A stretch of 64,000 bases of DNA, taken from Methanoculleus sp. UBA430 (GTDB lineage Archaea; Halobacteriota; Methanomicrobia; Methanomicrobiales; Methanoculleaceae). Position numbers and translations under genes: made by a program. How positions within the stretch are numbered: the first letter of the stretch is position 1; every line of letters begins with the position of its first letter. The stretch spans positions 43,874 through 107,873 of the forward strand of contig NZ_DAXW01000009.1 of NCBI RefSeq assembly GCF_002506585.1, in the 5' to 3' direction. The notes below the pieces were generated by a model. That model was not told the origin of the DNA. It worked only from the letters and a program-made list of their open reading frames with translations, and ran no database searches. Positions 24,831 through 32,592 of this stretch are shown in pieces.

Positions 24831-25172
24831 ATGCCTGATCAGGAGGAAGAAGCACTTAAGGTAATCCAGTCCCATCGACAGGGCGTTCTCCAGAGCGAGC
24901 TCTGGAAACTCCTTGACATCGACAGCAGAAAGTGCTCACGGATTGTAAAGCGGCTGCTGGATGCCGGATTGATCGAGCGCGTCGAGTTCCGCAGCGACGG
25001 CATCAAGACCTATATGCTGAGGGCAAAGAAGCGGGCGGTTGATCCCTGCGTCATCCTTGCAGGAGGGGAGGTCCTCCCGTGCATCGGCTGCGACCAGGAA
25101 TGCACCCCGGAAGAGTGCGCGCTCCTCCTTGACTGGATGTACCAGCTTGCTCTTGAAGAGTATCAGGAGTAA
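24831..25172 (+). CDS. Winged-helix regulator with a cysteine cluster
   Basis: A 113-residue protein. The N-terminal half is a winged helix (VLQSELWKLLDIDSRKCSRIVKRLLDAGLIERV), MarR- or RPC34-like. The second half has CVILAGGEVLPCIGCDQECTPEEC: six cysteines counting that of the helix, five of them in a 24-residue cluster, a likely Fe-S or zinc site. RPC34-type transcription subunits of archaea also combine a winged helix and Fe-S cluster, so it may be a polymerase-associated factor or a redox-sensing repressor. Five bases separate it from the LSm gene. Confidence 0.75.
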   Translation: MPDQEEEALKVIQSHRQGVLQSELWKLLDIDSRKCSRIVKRLLDAGLIERVEFRSDGIKTYMLRAKKRAVDPCVILAGGEVLPCIGCDQECTPEECALLLDWMYQLALEEYQE

Positions 25173-25177
25173 GACAC

Positions 25178-25185
25178 TTTTTTTT
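25178..25185 (+). terminator. T-run terminator after the LSm operon
   Basis: TTTTTTTT within 6 bases of the stop codon. Confidence 0.6.
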
Positions 25186-25286
25186 CGCGATTCCTCGGCA
25201 GTTCCCGGAGCAGCGGCACCCCCCGCCGATCGGGAGTCGCCGGAGCGCGCATTAAAGCCCTGTTCCCAAAAAAGTAGAGGTCCGGT

Positions 25287-25703
25287 TCAGGACCGGGCAA
25301 TTTCGTCCGGAGTGCTCTTCTTCCGGCAGACCGCGTCGATCACGCCGTGCTGCACGTTGTAAGAACTGTGCAGGACATCAATCTCACAGTCGAGATCGAT
25401 GATCGTCTCCTCGTCACCCCCGACGCAGAGGGTCACGGAATCTTCCTGGAACGTGACGTATGGGGCGCCACTCGCCCGGGCATCCGCCACCGCGGTGACG
25501 TAGATGCAGTCGTCCCCTTCGACCACCTCAACATCGGACTCCTCGCTCTCTTCGGACGAATCGAGGTAGGGTGCCCCCTCGGGTGATCCGCTGATGATGG
25601 TGAACCCGATGATCTTCGGGTCCTGGAGAGGCATCTCGCTTAAGATCTTCTCCATCAGCCGCGCGATATTTCTAAACATTTCGTCGTATGGATTATTCGC
25701 CAT
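25287..25703 (-). CDS. Hsp20-like protein paired with an ArsR-type regulator
   Basis: A 138-residue protein starting MANNPYDEMFRNIARLMEKIL. A helical N-terminus, then an acidic linker (SSEESEESDVEVVEGDD), then a beta-rich domain resembling the alpha-crystallin fold of archaeal Hsp20 proteins (CIYVTAVAD...VTLCVGG...VQHGVIDAVCRK). Similarity is weaker than for the gene at 22492. The ATG at 25703 overlaps the end of the regulator gene by 11 bp; the in-frame ATG at 25745 would overlap it further. The regulator-plus-sHsp pair recalls the HSR1/sHsp arrangement of Archaeoglobus. Confidence 0.7.
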   Translation of the reverse strand: MANNPYDEMFRNIARLMEKILSEMPLQDPKIIGFTIISGSPEGAPYLDSSEESEESDVEVVEGDDCIYVTAVADARASGAPYVTFQEDSVTLCVGGDEETIIDLDCEIDVLHSSYNVQHGVIDAVCRKKSTPDEIARS

Positions 25704-26316
25704 GTGTACCACGTATCCGGTATCGATCGTTGACCCGTTCGACAACCCCGGCGTACATGAGGTTGCCCAGTCTCTGTTTCAGCTCATCCGTGGACAGGCT
25801 GCTCACTTCCTCGAGTTCCACAAGTGTCAGGTCAACGTGGAAGAGGGGGAGGATAACCTCCAGATCCCCATCATCGACGAGGCTGCCCCCTCCCACGCGC
25901 GTAACCTCAGCGAACCTCGATTCGATCTCCCGCTCCAGTTCTTCAAGGTTATCCATGAGTTCGTCGCGGGCCCGGATCATCCTCCGGAGTACCACGAGAT
26001 CTCGCGTAAACCTTGTCTTCTGGTTCTCTTCAACGGAGGGAAGCGTAACACCATCCTGCTTCTGCAGGTTTACGATGACATTGATGTCATGCGAGAGGTA
26101 GTAATACTTTCGCCTGCGGTCGTCCTGGCAGGAGATGAGGAGTTCTGCACGTTCCATCAACTGCAGGTGTTCTATCACCGCTTTTGGACTGAGCACCAGA
26201 CGCTCGGAGATCTCGGTCACAAAACACGGCTTCTGTCGCAGCAGTTCTATTATTCGCCGCCTGTTCCGGTTTCCCAGGATATCAAGGAGACGGGAAACCT
26301 CACCGCCCTCAAGCAT
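25693..26316 (-). CDS. ArsR-type winged-helix regulator (HSR1-like)
   Basis: A 207-residue protein. The N-terminal winged helix is classic ArsR (LLDILGNRNRRRIIELLRQKPCFVTEISERLVLSPKAVIEHLQLME, about 10-56), followed by RRRKYYYLS as the wing. The C-terminal half has a charged coiled coil (about 105-135) and a second small domain. Several archaeal heat-shock repressors, such as HSR1, share this layout and sit before small heat shock protein genes, as here. A palindrome covers its predicted transcription start, suggesting autorepression. Confidence 0.85.
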   Translation of the reverse strand: MLEGGEVSRLLDILGNRNRRRIIELLRQKPCFVTEISERLVLSPKAVIEHLQLMERAELLISCQDDRRRKYYYLSHDINVIVNLQKQDGVTLPSVEENQKTRFTRDLVVLRRMIRARDELMDNLEELEREIESRFAEVTRVGGGSLVDDGDLEVILPLFHVDLTLVELEEVSSLSTDELKQRLGNLMYAGVVERVNDRYRIRGTHGE

Positions 26317-26320
26317 GTTT

Positions 26321-26333
26321 ACTAAATGTTAGT
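26321..26333. promoter_or_regulatory. Operator palindrome ACTAA-ATG-TTAGT of the ArsR/Hsp20 operon
   Basis: Perfect 5-bp arms with a 3-bp spacer, placed between the TATA box (26341-26350) and the ATG at 26316. It overlaps the expected start of transcription, ideal for a repressor. The CTAA/TTAG arms recall the CTAAC-N5-GTTAG site described for HSR1, with a shorter spacer. Confidence 0.6.
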
Positions 26334-26340
26334 GATCTGA

Positions 26341-26350
26341 GTATATAAAA
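26341..26350 (-). promoter_or_regulatory. TATA box of the ArsR/Hsp20 operon
   Basis: TTTTATATAC on the minus strand, about 27 bp before the ATG, implying a nearly leaderless transcript. Confidence 0.65.
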
Positions 26351-26353
26351 TGA

Positions 26354-27820
26354 TCACTCGAAGAGGCGGTAGTTCGGCGCCTCATCGGTGATCATAATGT
26401 TGTGCGGGTGACTCTCGCCGTAGCCCGCAGGCGTTATCCTCAGAAATCTGCCGTTCTTCTTCAGGTCAGGTATCGTCTTAGACCCCGTATAGCCCATCGC
26501 AGACTTCAGGCCGCCGACGAGCTGGTAGATGACGTCCGAGACGTGCCCGACGTAGGGAGTGACTCCCTCGACACCTTCGGGGACGAACTTGGTCCTCCCG
26601 ATCCCCTTCTTCTGGAAGTAGCGGTCGCTCGACTCCCCGCTGCTCATGACACCAAGCGAGCCCATCCCACGGTACTGCTTGTAGCGCCGGCCCTTGATCG
26701 TCGTGACCCTTCCCGGCGCTTCGTCGGTGCCTGCAAAGAGACTGCCCGCCATGACACAGTCCGCCCCTGCGGCGATCGCCTTCGCGATGTCCCCTGAGTA
26801 GCGGATGCCGCCGTCGGCGATCACCGGCACACCGGCCTCATGCGCCACCTCTGCGACGTTGGCGATCGCAGAGACCTGCGGCACGCCCACACCCGCGACG
26901 ATCCTTGTCGTGCAGATGGAGCCCGGCCCGATGCCCACCTTCAGCCCGTCGACGGTGTCGATGAGGGTTGCGGCCGCCTGCTTTGTCGCGATGTTTCCGG
27001 CCACCACATCGACGGCGACGCTCGCCTTGATATCCCGGACCGATTTGACGACGTTCATGTTGTGGCCGTGCGCGCAGTCCACCACCAGGGCGTCGACGCC
27101 CGCCTGGACGAGCATCATTGCCCGGTTGAAGTCGAAGGGGCCCACAGCGGCGGCGACCCGGAGTTTCCCGTTCGCATCGCGGTTCGCGCGGGGGTACTGC
27201 CTTTTTTCAAGGATATCCCGCATCGTGATGATGCCGACGAGGCGCCCCTGCCCGTCCACGACCGGAAGACGCTCGACCTTGTTCGAATACATCGTATCGA
27301 GCGCATTCTCCGACGTGATCTCCTCAGACGCGGTGATCAGGTTCTTGGTCATGTAGCCGGTGATCTTTGCATCGCCCCGTTTGGGCAGGATCGCCCTGAT
27401 ATCCCGGCGGCTGACGATACCAATCACGCGATCGTCCTCGACGATGGGCACGCCGCCGATACCGTACTGTTTCATGACCCGTTCCACATCGGTGACCGTG
27501 GCCTCGGGACCGACCGTCACGACCTCGCGCTCGATCAGGTCTTCGGCCTGCTTGACGACCCTGACCTCGGCGACCTCGTGTTCCGGGGTCATATTCCGAT
27601 GAATGACGCCGATGCCGCCCTCCCGTGCCATCGTTATCGCCATCACCGACTCGGTCACCGTATCCATGGCGGCGCTCACAAGGGGTATGTTCAGGGAGAT
27701 GTTCTTTGAGAATTGCGATCTGACATCGGCCTCGTCGGGCTCGACCCAGGATTCAGCGGGCTCAAGCAGCACATCATCAAATGTAAACGTCGTTTCCAGG
27801 TTCATCTTCTCGGTATACAT
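26354..27820 (-). CDS. guaB: Inosine-5'-monophosphate dehydrogenase
   Basis: A 488-residue IMPDH. TIM barrel with two CBS domains inserted (about 95-205), the catalytic-cysteine loop GPGSICTTRIVAGVGVPQ near residue 300, GGIRYSGDIAKA, and the flap MGSLGVMSSG...RYFQ. It oxidises IMP to XMP, the first step to GMP. It is 3 bp downstream of mfnB on the same strand. Purine nucleotide supply also feeds pterin cofactors, which may explain the pairing. Confidence 0.96.
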   Translation of the reverse strand: MYTEKMNLETTFTFDDVLLEPAESWVEPDEADVRSQFSKNISLNIPLVSAAMDTVTESVMAITMAREGGIGVIHRNMTPEHEVAEVRVVKQAEDLIEREVVTVGPEATVTDVERVMKQYGIGGVPIVEDDRVIGIVSRRDIRAILPKRGDAKITGYMTKNLITASEEITSENALDTMYSNKVERLPVVDGQGRLVGIITMRDILEKRQYPRANRDANGKLRVAAAVGPFDFNRAMMLVQAGVDALVVDCAHGHNMNVVKSVRDIKASVAVDVVAGNIATKQAAATLIDTVDGLKVGIGPGSICTTRIVAGVGVPQVSAIANVAEVAHEAGVPVIADGGIRYSGDIAKAIAAGADCVMAGSLFAGTDEAPGRVTTIKGRRYKQYRGMGSLGVMSSGESSDRYFQKKGIGRTKFVPEGVEGVTPYVGHVSDVIYQLVGGLKSAMGYTGSKTIPDLKKNGRFLRITPAGYGESHPHNIMITDEAPNYRLFE

Positions 27821-27823
27821 ACG

Positions 27824-28513
27824 TCACCCAAGCATCATCATTGCTCTTTCCACAAGCTCGGCCCGGATCGTGGTCGATCGATCGCCCCCGCAGACCATCC
27901 CCCGGACACCGATGATCTCCGGGTCGATCCGCTTTAAGGCATCGAGGTCCTCGAACTTCAGCGAACCGGCAAGGGCCGTCTGGAGCCCGAGTTCGCGGTT
28001 TCGTTCGGTGAACAGCTTCAGTGTCTCCTCGTCCATGAACTCAAAGAGACTCTTCCCATCTTTAATGCCGGTGTCGATCATGGCGACATCGGCCCCGGCA
28101 TCAGCAACCAGCGGACTGATATCAAACGGAGAGATCGTACCCATCCTCTCAAAATCGGCATATGCGGCGATAACGACGAGTTTCTCGGGAAACTCTTGTT
28201 TCACCGCCGTGGTCACCGCCTCAACGACATCACGGGCACGGTCGACCCCGTCGAACATCAGGCCGACCTTGATAAAATCAGCACCTGCGTGCGCGGCACC
28301 ATAGGCCGAGAGAGCCGCAGTTCCTGGCTTATACTCATTGTCCCCGATAGCAGCGCTGACAGGCTTTTTACCGGCGAGGTTCTTGATCTCACGGATGATC
28401 CAGGGGAAATTCGCCCCCAGCGAACCCTCTGAGGGTTTCTTCACGTCAATGATGTCAGCGGAAAGCGAGCTTCTTGCCTCCTCAATGCTGCTTGGACTGA
28501 CGAGTAATTGCAT
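27824..28513 (-). CDS. mfnB: (5-formylfuran-3-yl)methyl phosphate synthase MfnB
   Basis: A 229-residue TIM-barrel enzyme of the former DUF556 family. Hallmarks: LLVSPSSIEEA at the start, DIIDVKKPSEGSLGANFPW with the catalytic lysine near 25, YGAAHAGADFIKVGLM, and GVRGMVCGGDR near the C-terminus. It forms the furan ring of methanofuran from two glyceraldehyde-3-phosphates, a methanogen and methylotroph C1-carrier step. It is divergent from a HisA-like gene with only 44 bp between the two starts. Confidence 0.94.
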   Translation of the reverse strand: MQLLVSPSSIEEARSSLSADIIDVKKPSEGSLGANFPWIIREIKNLAGKKPVSAAIGDNEYKPGTAALSAYGAAHAGADFIKVGLMFDGVDRARDVVEAVTTAVKQEFPEKLVVIAAYADFERMGTISPFDISPLVADAGADVAMIDTGIKDGKSLFEFMDEETLKLFTERNRELGLQTALAGSLKFEDLDALKRIDPEIIGVRGMVCGGDRSTTIRAELVERAMMMLG

Positions 28514-28557
28514 AGAAATTAATGATCCTTCACCCTAATAGTGATTGCGTTGAGGAC
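28514..28557. promoter_or_regulatory. Compact divergent promoter, mfnB versus HisA-like gene
   Basis: The plus-strand TATA candidate GAAATTAATG (about 28515-28524) and the minus-strand candidate ACTATTAGGG (about 28535-28544) lie within 44 bp, so the two transcripts start in interlocking promoters. Confidence 0.4.
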
Positions 28558-29238
28558 ATGGAACTGATTCTTGCAGTCGATCTGGCAGGCGGTCTCGTGG
28601 TGCACGGAAAGTCCGGGATGCGCGCCGGCTATCGGCCGCTAACCTGGGGAATTGCTCCCTCGGCCGAACCGGAAGCGTATCTCGCCGCCCTGCAGCCCCG
28701 TTTTCTCTACATTGCGGATCTCGATGCTCTCCAGGGCCAAACCCCGCAGGACGACCTGGTCCGGCGTTGCGCCGCCATGGTCGAGCGGTGCTACCTCGAC
28801 CGGGGCTGCCGGTCACCTGCCGAATGCACGGCGGTCGAGGGAGTGACGCCGGTCGTCGGCACCGAGACGGCGGCGAGAGTGATCGAAGACCTTGCAGCAT
28901 ACCGGGCCGGCTACCTCAGCATCGACATCAAAGGAGGCCGGGTGCTTCCCTGGGGCATCCGGCCGGCGGAGATGCTGGCCCGGGCATCAGGGTTCTCGTT
29001 TGAGGGATGCATCATCCTGAACATCGGTGCCGTGGGAACGGAACGGGGCCTCGTCGAAAAAGACCTCGAAGAGATGCGGGCGTGCTATCCCGGCCGCCTC
29101 CTCTACGGGGGAGGAGTCGCCGGGGTCGACGATATCCGTCTCCTCGCAGATACCGGGTTTGACGGGGCGATCATCGCAACCGCCGTCCACCACGGCACGG
29201 TGCCGCTCGAGTGGGTCCGGAGAGGATACCCTTGCTGA
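28558..29238 (+). CDS. HisA/HisF-related TIM-barrel protein
   Basis: A 226-residue half-barrel duplication protein related to HisA: MELILAVDLAGGLVVHGKSG at the N-terminus, FLYIADLDALQGQ, then YLSIDIKGGRVLPWG and LLYGGGVAGVDDIRLLADTGFDGAIIATAVHHG at the second phosphate site. Acid residues DL and DIK sit where HisA has its catalytic aspartates. Its place beside mfnB suggests a role in C1-cofactor synthesis rather than histidine synthesis; that is inference. The ATG at 28558 (GAGGAC just before it) is preferred over 28522. Its end overlaps tmk by 7 bp. Confidence 0.8.
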   Translation: MELILAVDLAGGLVVHGKSGMRAGYRPLTWGIAPSAEPEAYLAALQPRFLYIADLDALQGQTPQDDLVRRCAAMVERCYLDRGCRSPAECTAVEGVTPVVGTETAARVIEDLAAYRAGYLSIDIKGGRVLPWGIRPAEMLARASGFSFEGCIILNIGAVGTERGLVEKDLEEMRACYPGRLLYGGGVAGVDDIRLLADTGFDGAIIATAVHHGTVPLEWVRRGYPC

Positions 29239-29849
29239 TCACCATCGAGGGGATCGACGGGAGCGGCAAGAGCACGCTTCTAACCCGTCTCCGTGAGCTG
29301 CTCACCGACCTCGATCCCCTCTTCACCCGCGAGCCCGGCGCCACCTGGGTGGGAGAATCGGTGCGGCGGGCAATCGCCGAGCGGATGGACCCGATCACCG
29401 AGGCGCTCCTCTTCTGCGCCGACCACGCCGCGCATATCGATGGGGTGATCCGGCCCGCGCTCGACGAAGGGAGGCTCGTCATCTCCGACCGTTACGCCGA
29501 CTCCCGGTTCGCCTACCAGCCGGTCGTCCTCGACGGCATCCTCCCCGACCCCCTCCTCTGGCTCCGCCGGATCCATGAAGGATGGTCGATCCGGCCCGAC
29601 CGGACGTTCCTCCTGGTCCTCCCGGTCGAAGATGCCGTCTCAAGGCTCGACCCGGAGAAGAAGAGAGAGTATTTTGAGAGCGCCGGGATCCTCGCGCGGG
29701 TGCAGGAGAACTACCTGGACCTTGCGGCGGCCGATCCCGCGCGGTTTCTCATCGTCGATGCGCTGCTCGAAAAAGAGGAGGTCGCGGAGTTCATCGCCGA
29801 CGAGATCAGGACGAGTGTCCGATCGTCACGACCACGTCCCCGAGCGTGA
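29232..29849 (+). CDS. tmk: Thymidylate kinase
   Basis: A dTMP kinase of about 205 residues. P-loop IEGIDGSGKST at residues 4-14, DR(Y) motif SDRYADSRFAYQ, TREPG near 36 and a C-terminal helical lid with EKKREYFE. It phosphorylates dTMP to dTDP. I prefer the TTG at 29232, preceded by GGAGAGG at five bases, over the GTG at 29211. Its 3' end overlaps the end of valS, read from the other strand, by 44 bp. Confidence 0.92.
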   Translation: MLITIEGIDGSGKSTLLTRLRELLTDLDPLFTREPGATWVGESVRRAIAERMDPITEALLFCADHAAHIDGVIRPALDEGRLVISDRYADSRFAYQPVVLDGILPDPLLWLRRIHEGWSIRPDRTFLLVLPVEDAVSRLDPEKKREYFESAGILARVQENYLDLAAADPARFLIVDALLEKEEVAEFIADEIRTSVRSSRPRPRA

Positions 29850-32397
29850 GGACGTCCACCTCTTCTCCCGCCACCCGGTAGGCGACCTTCGGCGTGAAAG
29901 AGCCGGCCGGGACCGGGATCTCCTCGCCGTTGACGGTGACGGTCGACGGCGGGTTCTTGAGTTGTTCCGGCGAGAGGGCCTCCACGGCCTCCATGAACCC
30001 ACGGGCCTGCTTGCGTAACGCCGGCCCGATGATCGCCATGTTGAAGTTCACGCCGCTCACGACCTCTTCGAGCCGGGGCGTCCCGACGCTCCACTGGACT
30101 TCGCCGGCGAGCGCTCGCCCGGCGTCGCCGGCGTCGTCGACCGGCTCCGGCGCGTAGATCGTCACGTGACCGAGCGGCGCGTTCAGGGCCATGCCCTTAT
30201 CGTGCTTGTAGCGCCGGAGTTCGGCGACCGTCTTCACGAGGAGGTCGCCGTGGCGCCGCGCCGTATCGTCGGCATACGCAAACTCGGGCCAGGTCTCGCC
30301 GTGCACGCTCCTCCCGGTCAGGTTGTGGTAGCACTCCTCCGCAAAGTGCGGGATGATCGGCGCGAGGAGACGACAGAGGACGTCCATGGTCGTCGCGAGG
30401 GCGCTGCAGGCGCTCGCCCGGCTCCTCTCGTCCGTATACAGGCGGCCCTTCACGATCTCGACGTAGTCGGCGGCGAGCGTGTTCCAGGCAAACTCCCGGA
30501 TCGTCCTGAGCGCCCGGTCGAACTGGTAGCCCTCCATCGCGGCGGTGACCTCCGCGACGGTATCGGAGAGCCGGACGAGCAGCCACCGGTCGGTGAGCTC
30601 CGTCACCGGCGCCGCGTTCTCCGTCTCGGCGTCCAGGTGCCCCATAACGAACCGAAAGATGTTCCAGAGTTTGGTCTGGAACCGGGACGCGGCAATGACG
30701 TCGTTCCAGTTGAACATGATGTCCGAGCCGGTTGCGGCACCCCCGGCACCCCACTGCCGGAGCGCGTCGGCGCCGTACTGCCCGACGATCTCTTCGGGGG
30801 CGATGATATTGCTCCTGCTCTTGCTCATCTTGAACCCGTCTTCCCCGAGCACCATGCCGTTGACCAGGATCTGGTCCCAGGGTTGGCTGCCGACGAGTGC
30901 CTTCGCCCGGAGGATCGTATAGAACGCCCACGTCCGTATGATATCGTGACCCTGGGGTCGGATCTGCGCCGGGAAGAGCGGGGGCTTGTTGGTCCCGTCC
31001 CACCCGGTGACATGGAGCACCGATATCGACGAGTCCATCCAGGTGTCGAGAACGTCTTTTTCGCCGATGAACTCTGATGCGCCGCACTTCGGGCAGGGGG
31101 TTTTCGGCTTATCGACGGTCGGGTCGATCGGGAGGTCCGCCTCGTCGGGGATGACCGTCTCACCGCAGGCGGCACAGAACCAGACCGGGATCGGGGTCGC
31201 GAAGATCCGCTGCCGGGAGATGCACCAGTCCCACTCCATCGAGTTCGCCCAGTTCTCAAGCCGGGTGAACATATGCTCCGGCGTCCAGGATATCTTCCGG
31301 GCCGACTCCAGGATCTCGTCCTGATGGACCTTCACGAACCACTGGCGCTCCGAGAGGATCTCGATCGGGGTCTTGCATCGCCAGCAGGTTCCCACCCGCT
31401 GTTCGAGTTCCTCCTGCCGCTTCAGGATCCCCGCTTCTTGCATGTCGCGGAGGATCGCCGTCCTGCACTCCTCCGACGACATTCCCGCGTAGGGGGCCGC
31501 GGTCGCGGTCATAATGCCCTGCCGGTCGATCGCCTTCCGGAGTTCCAGGTCGTGCTCCTTCCACCAGTAGACGTCCGTCTTGTCCCCGAACGTACAGATC
31601 ATCACCGCACCGCTGCCGAAACCCGGATCGACCACAGCATCCTCGATGACCGGCACCTCGTGCTTGAAGATCGGGACCACGAGTTTCTTCCCCTTCAACC
31701 CATGGTACCGCTCGTCGTCGGGGTGAACCGCCACTGCAACGCAGGCCGCGAGCAGTTCGGGTCGGGTGGTGGCGATCTCGACGCCGTCGAAGTCGAAGTA
31801 GTTGAGCGTGGTCGTGCGAGGGACGTAATTAACCTCGGCAAACGCGATGGCCGTCTCGCACCGGGTGCAGAAGTTTACGGGATGCTCGCTCTGGTATATG
31901 TCGCCGGCGTTGAGCATCTTCAGGAACGACGCCTGGGTCTTTTTGTAGTATTCCGGGAGCATGGTGATGTACTCGTGGCTCCAGTCAGTGGAGAACCCGA
32001 GCCGCCGCATGGTCGCCCGCATCTTCTCGATGTTGCCGATCGTGAGGTCGCGGCACATCTCCCGGAACTTCTCCCGCGATACATCGTTCTTGGTGATCCC
32101 GTAGGTCTCCTCGACCTTCACCTCGGTGGGAAGGCCGTGGCAGTCCCATCCCTGGGGGAACATGACGTTGTAGCCGCGCATACGCTTGTACCGCGCGATA
32201 AAGTCGATGTAGCACCAGTTCAATGCGTTGCCGATATGGAAGTTACCGGTGGGATACGGCGGCGGCGTATCGATGATGAACCGGGGTTTTTGCGAGTCGG
32301 GATCGAAATAGTTCTCCTCATCCCGCCAGGTGCTCTGCCAGCGCCTCTCCACTTCTTCGATATCGTAGTTTTTAGGTAGTTGATGTGACGGCGACAT
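29806..32397 (-). CDS. valS: Valyl-tRNA synthetase
   Basis: An 863-residue class I synthetase. HIGH-type motif PTGNFHIGNALNW near 49-61, a CP1 editing domain containing zinc-knuckle cysteines (CTRCETA, CWRCKTP, CAACGE, CPKCGAS), KMSKSRSN near 521, and an anticodon-binding helical domain. It lacks the C-terminal coiled-coil arm of bacterial ValS, as archaeal forms do. A TATA box at 32428-32437 predicts a leader of about 8 nt. Convergent and overlapping with tmk. Confidence 0.96.
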   Translation of the reverse strand: MSPSHQLPKNYDIEEVERRWQSTWRDEENYFDPDSQKPRFIIDTPPPYPTGNFHIGNALNWCYIDFIARYKRMRGYNVMFPQGWDCHGLPTEVKVEETYGITKNDVSREKFREMCRDLTIGNIEKMRATMRRLGFSTDWSHEYITMLPEYYKKTQASFLKMLNAGDIYQSEHPVNFCTRCETAIAFAEVNYVPRTTTLNYFDFDGVEIATTRPELLAACVAVAVHPDDERYHGLKGKKLVVPIFKHEVPVIEDAVVDPGFGSGAVMICTFGDKTDVYWWKEHDLELRKAIDRQGIMTATAAPYAGMSSEECRTAILRDMQEAGILKRQEELEQRVGTCWRCKTPIEILSERQWFVKVHQDEILESARKISWTPEHMFTRLENWANSMEWDWCISRQRIFATPIPVWFCAACGETVIPDEADLPIDPTVDKPKTPCPKCGASEFIGEKDVLDTWMDSSISVLHVTGWDGTNKPPLFPAQIRPQGHDIIRTWAFYTILRAKALVGSQPWDQILVNGMVLGEDGFKMSKSRSNIIAPEEIVGQYGADALRQWGAGGAATGSDIMFNWNDVIAASRFQTKLWNIFRFVMGHLDAETENAAPVTELTDRWLLVRLSDTVAEVTAAMEGYQFDRALRTIREFAWNTLAADYVEIVKGRLYTDERSRASACSALATTMDVLCRLLAPIIPHFAEECYHNLTGRSVHGETWPEFAYADDTARRHGDLLVKTVAELRRYKHDKGMALNAPLGHVTIYAPEPVDDAGDAGRALAGEVQWSVGTPRLEEVVSGVNFNMAIIGPALRKQARGFMEAVEALSPEQLKNPPSTVTVNGEEIPVPAGSFTPKVAYRVAGEEVDVLTLGDVVVTIGHSS

Positions 32398-32427
32398 TTT
32401 CAGCGTATGATCTCTCTCTTTCCAGTG

Positions 32428-32437
32428 AAATATATTG
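32428..32437 (-). promoter_or_regulatory. TATA box of valS
   Basis: CAATATATTT on the minus strand about 35 bp before the ATG at 32397. Confidence 0.55.
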
Positions 32438-32592
32438 TTCCACGAGGCTTTGGCCCTGCGGTTACCCGTGCCGGGCGCGGGTCTGCCGCCCCGGATCGCG
32501 ACCTGCCCGAACGTTCACCGTCAGGGAGCTCCGGCGAACGTCCGGGCGTTCGACCCTAAAGGCTTTCCCCTGCACGGCCAAATTGTATGTGA

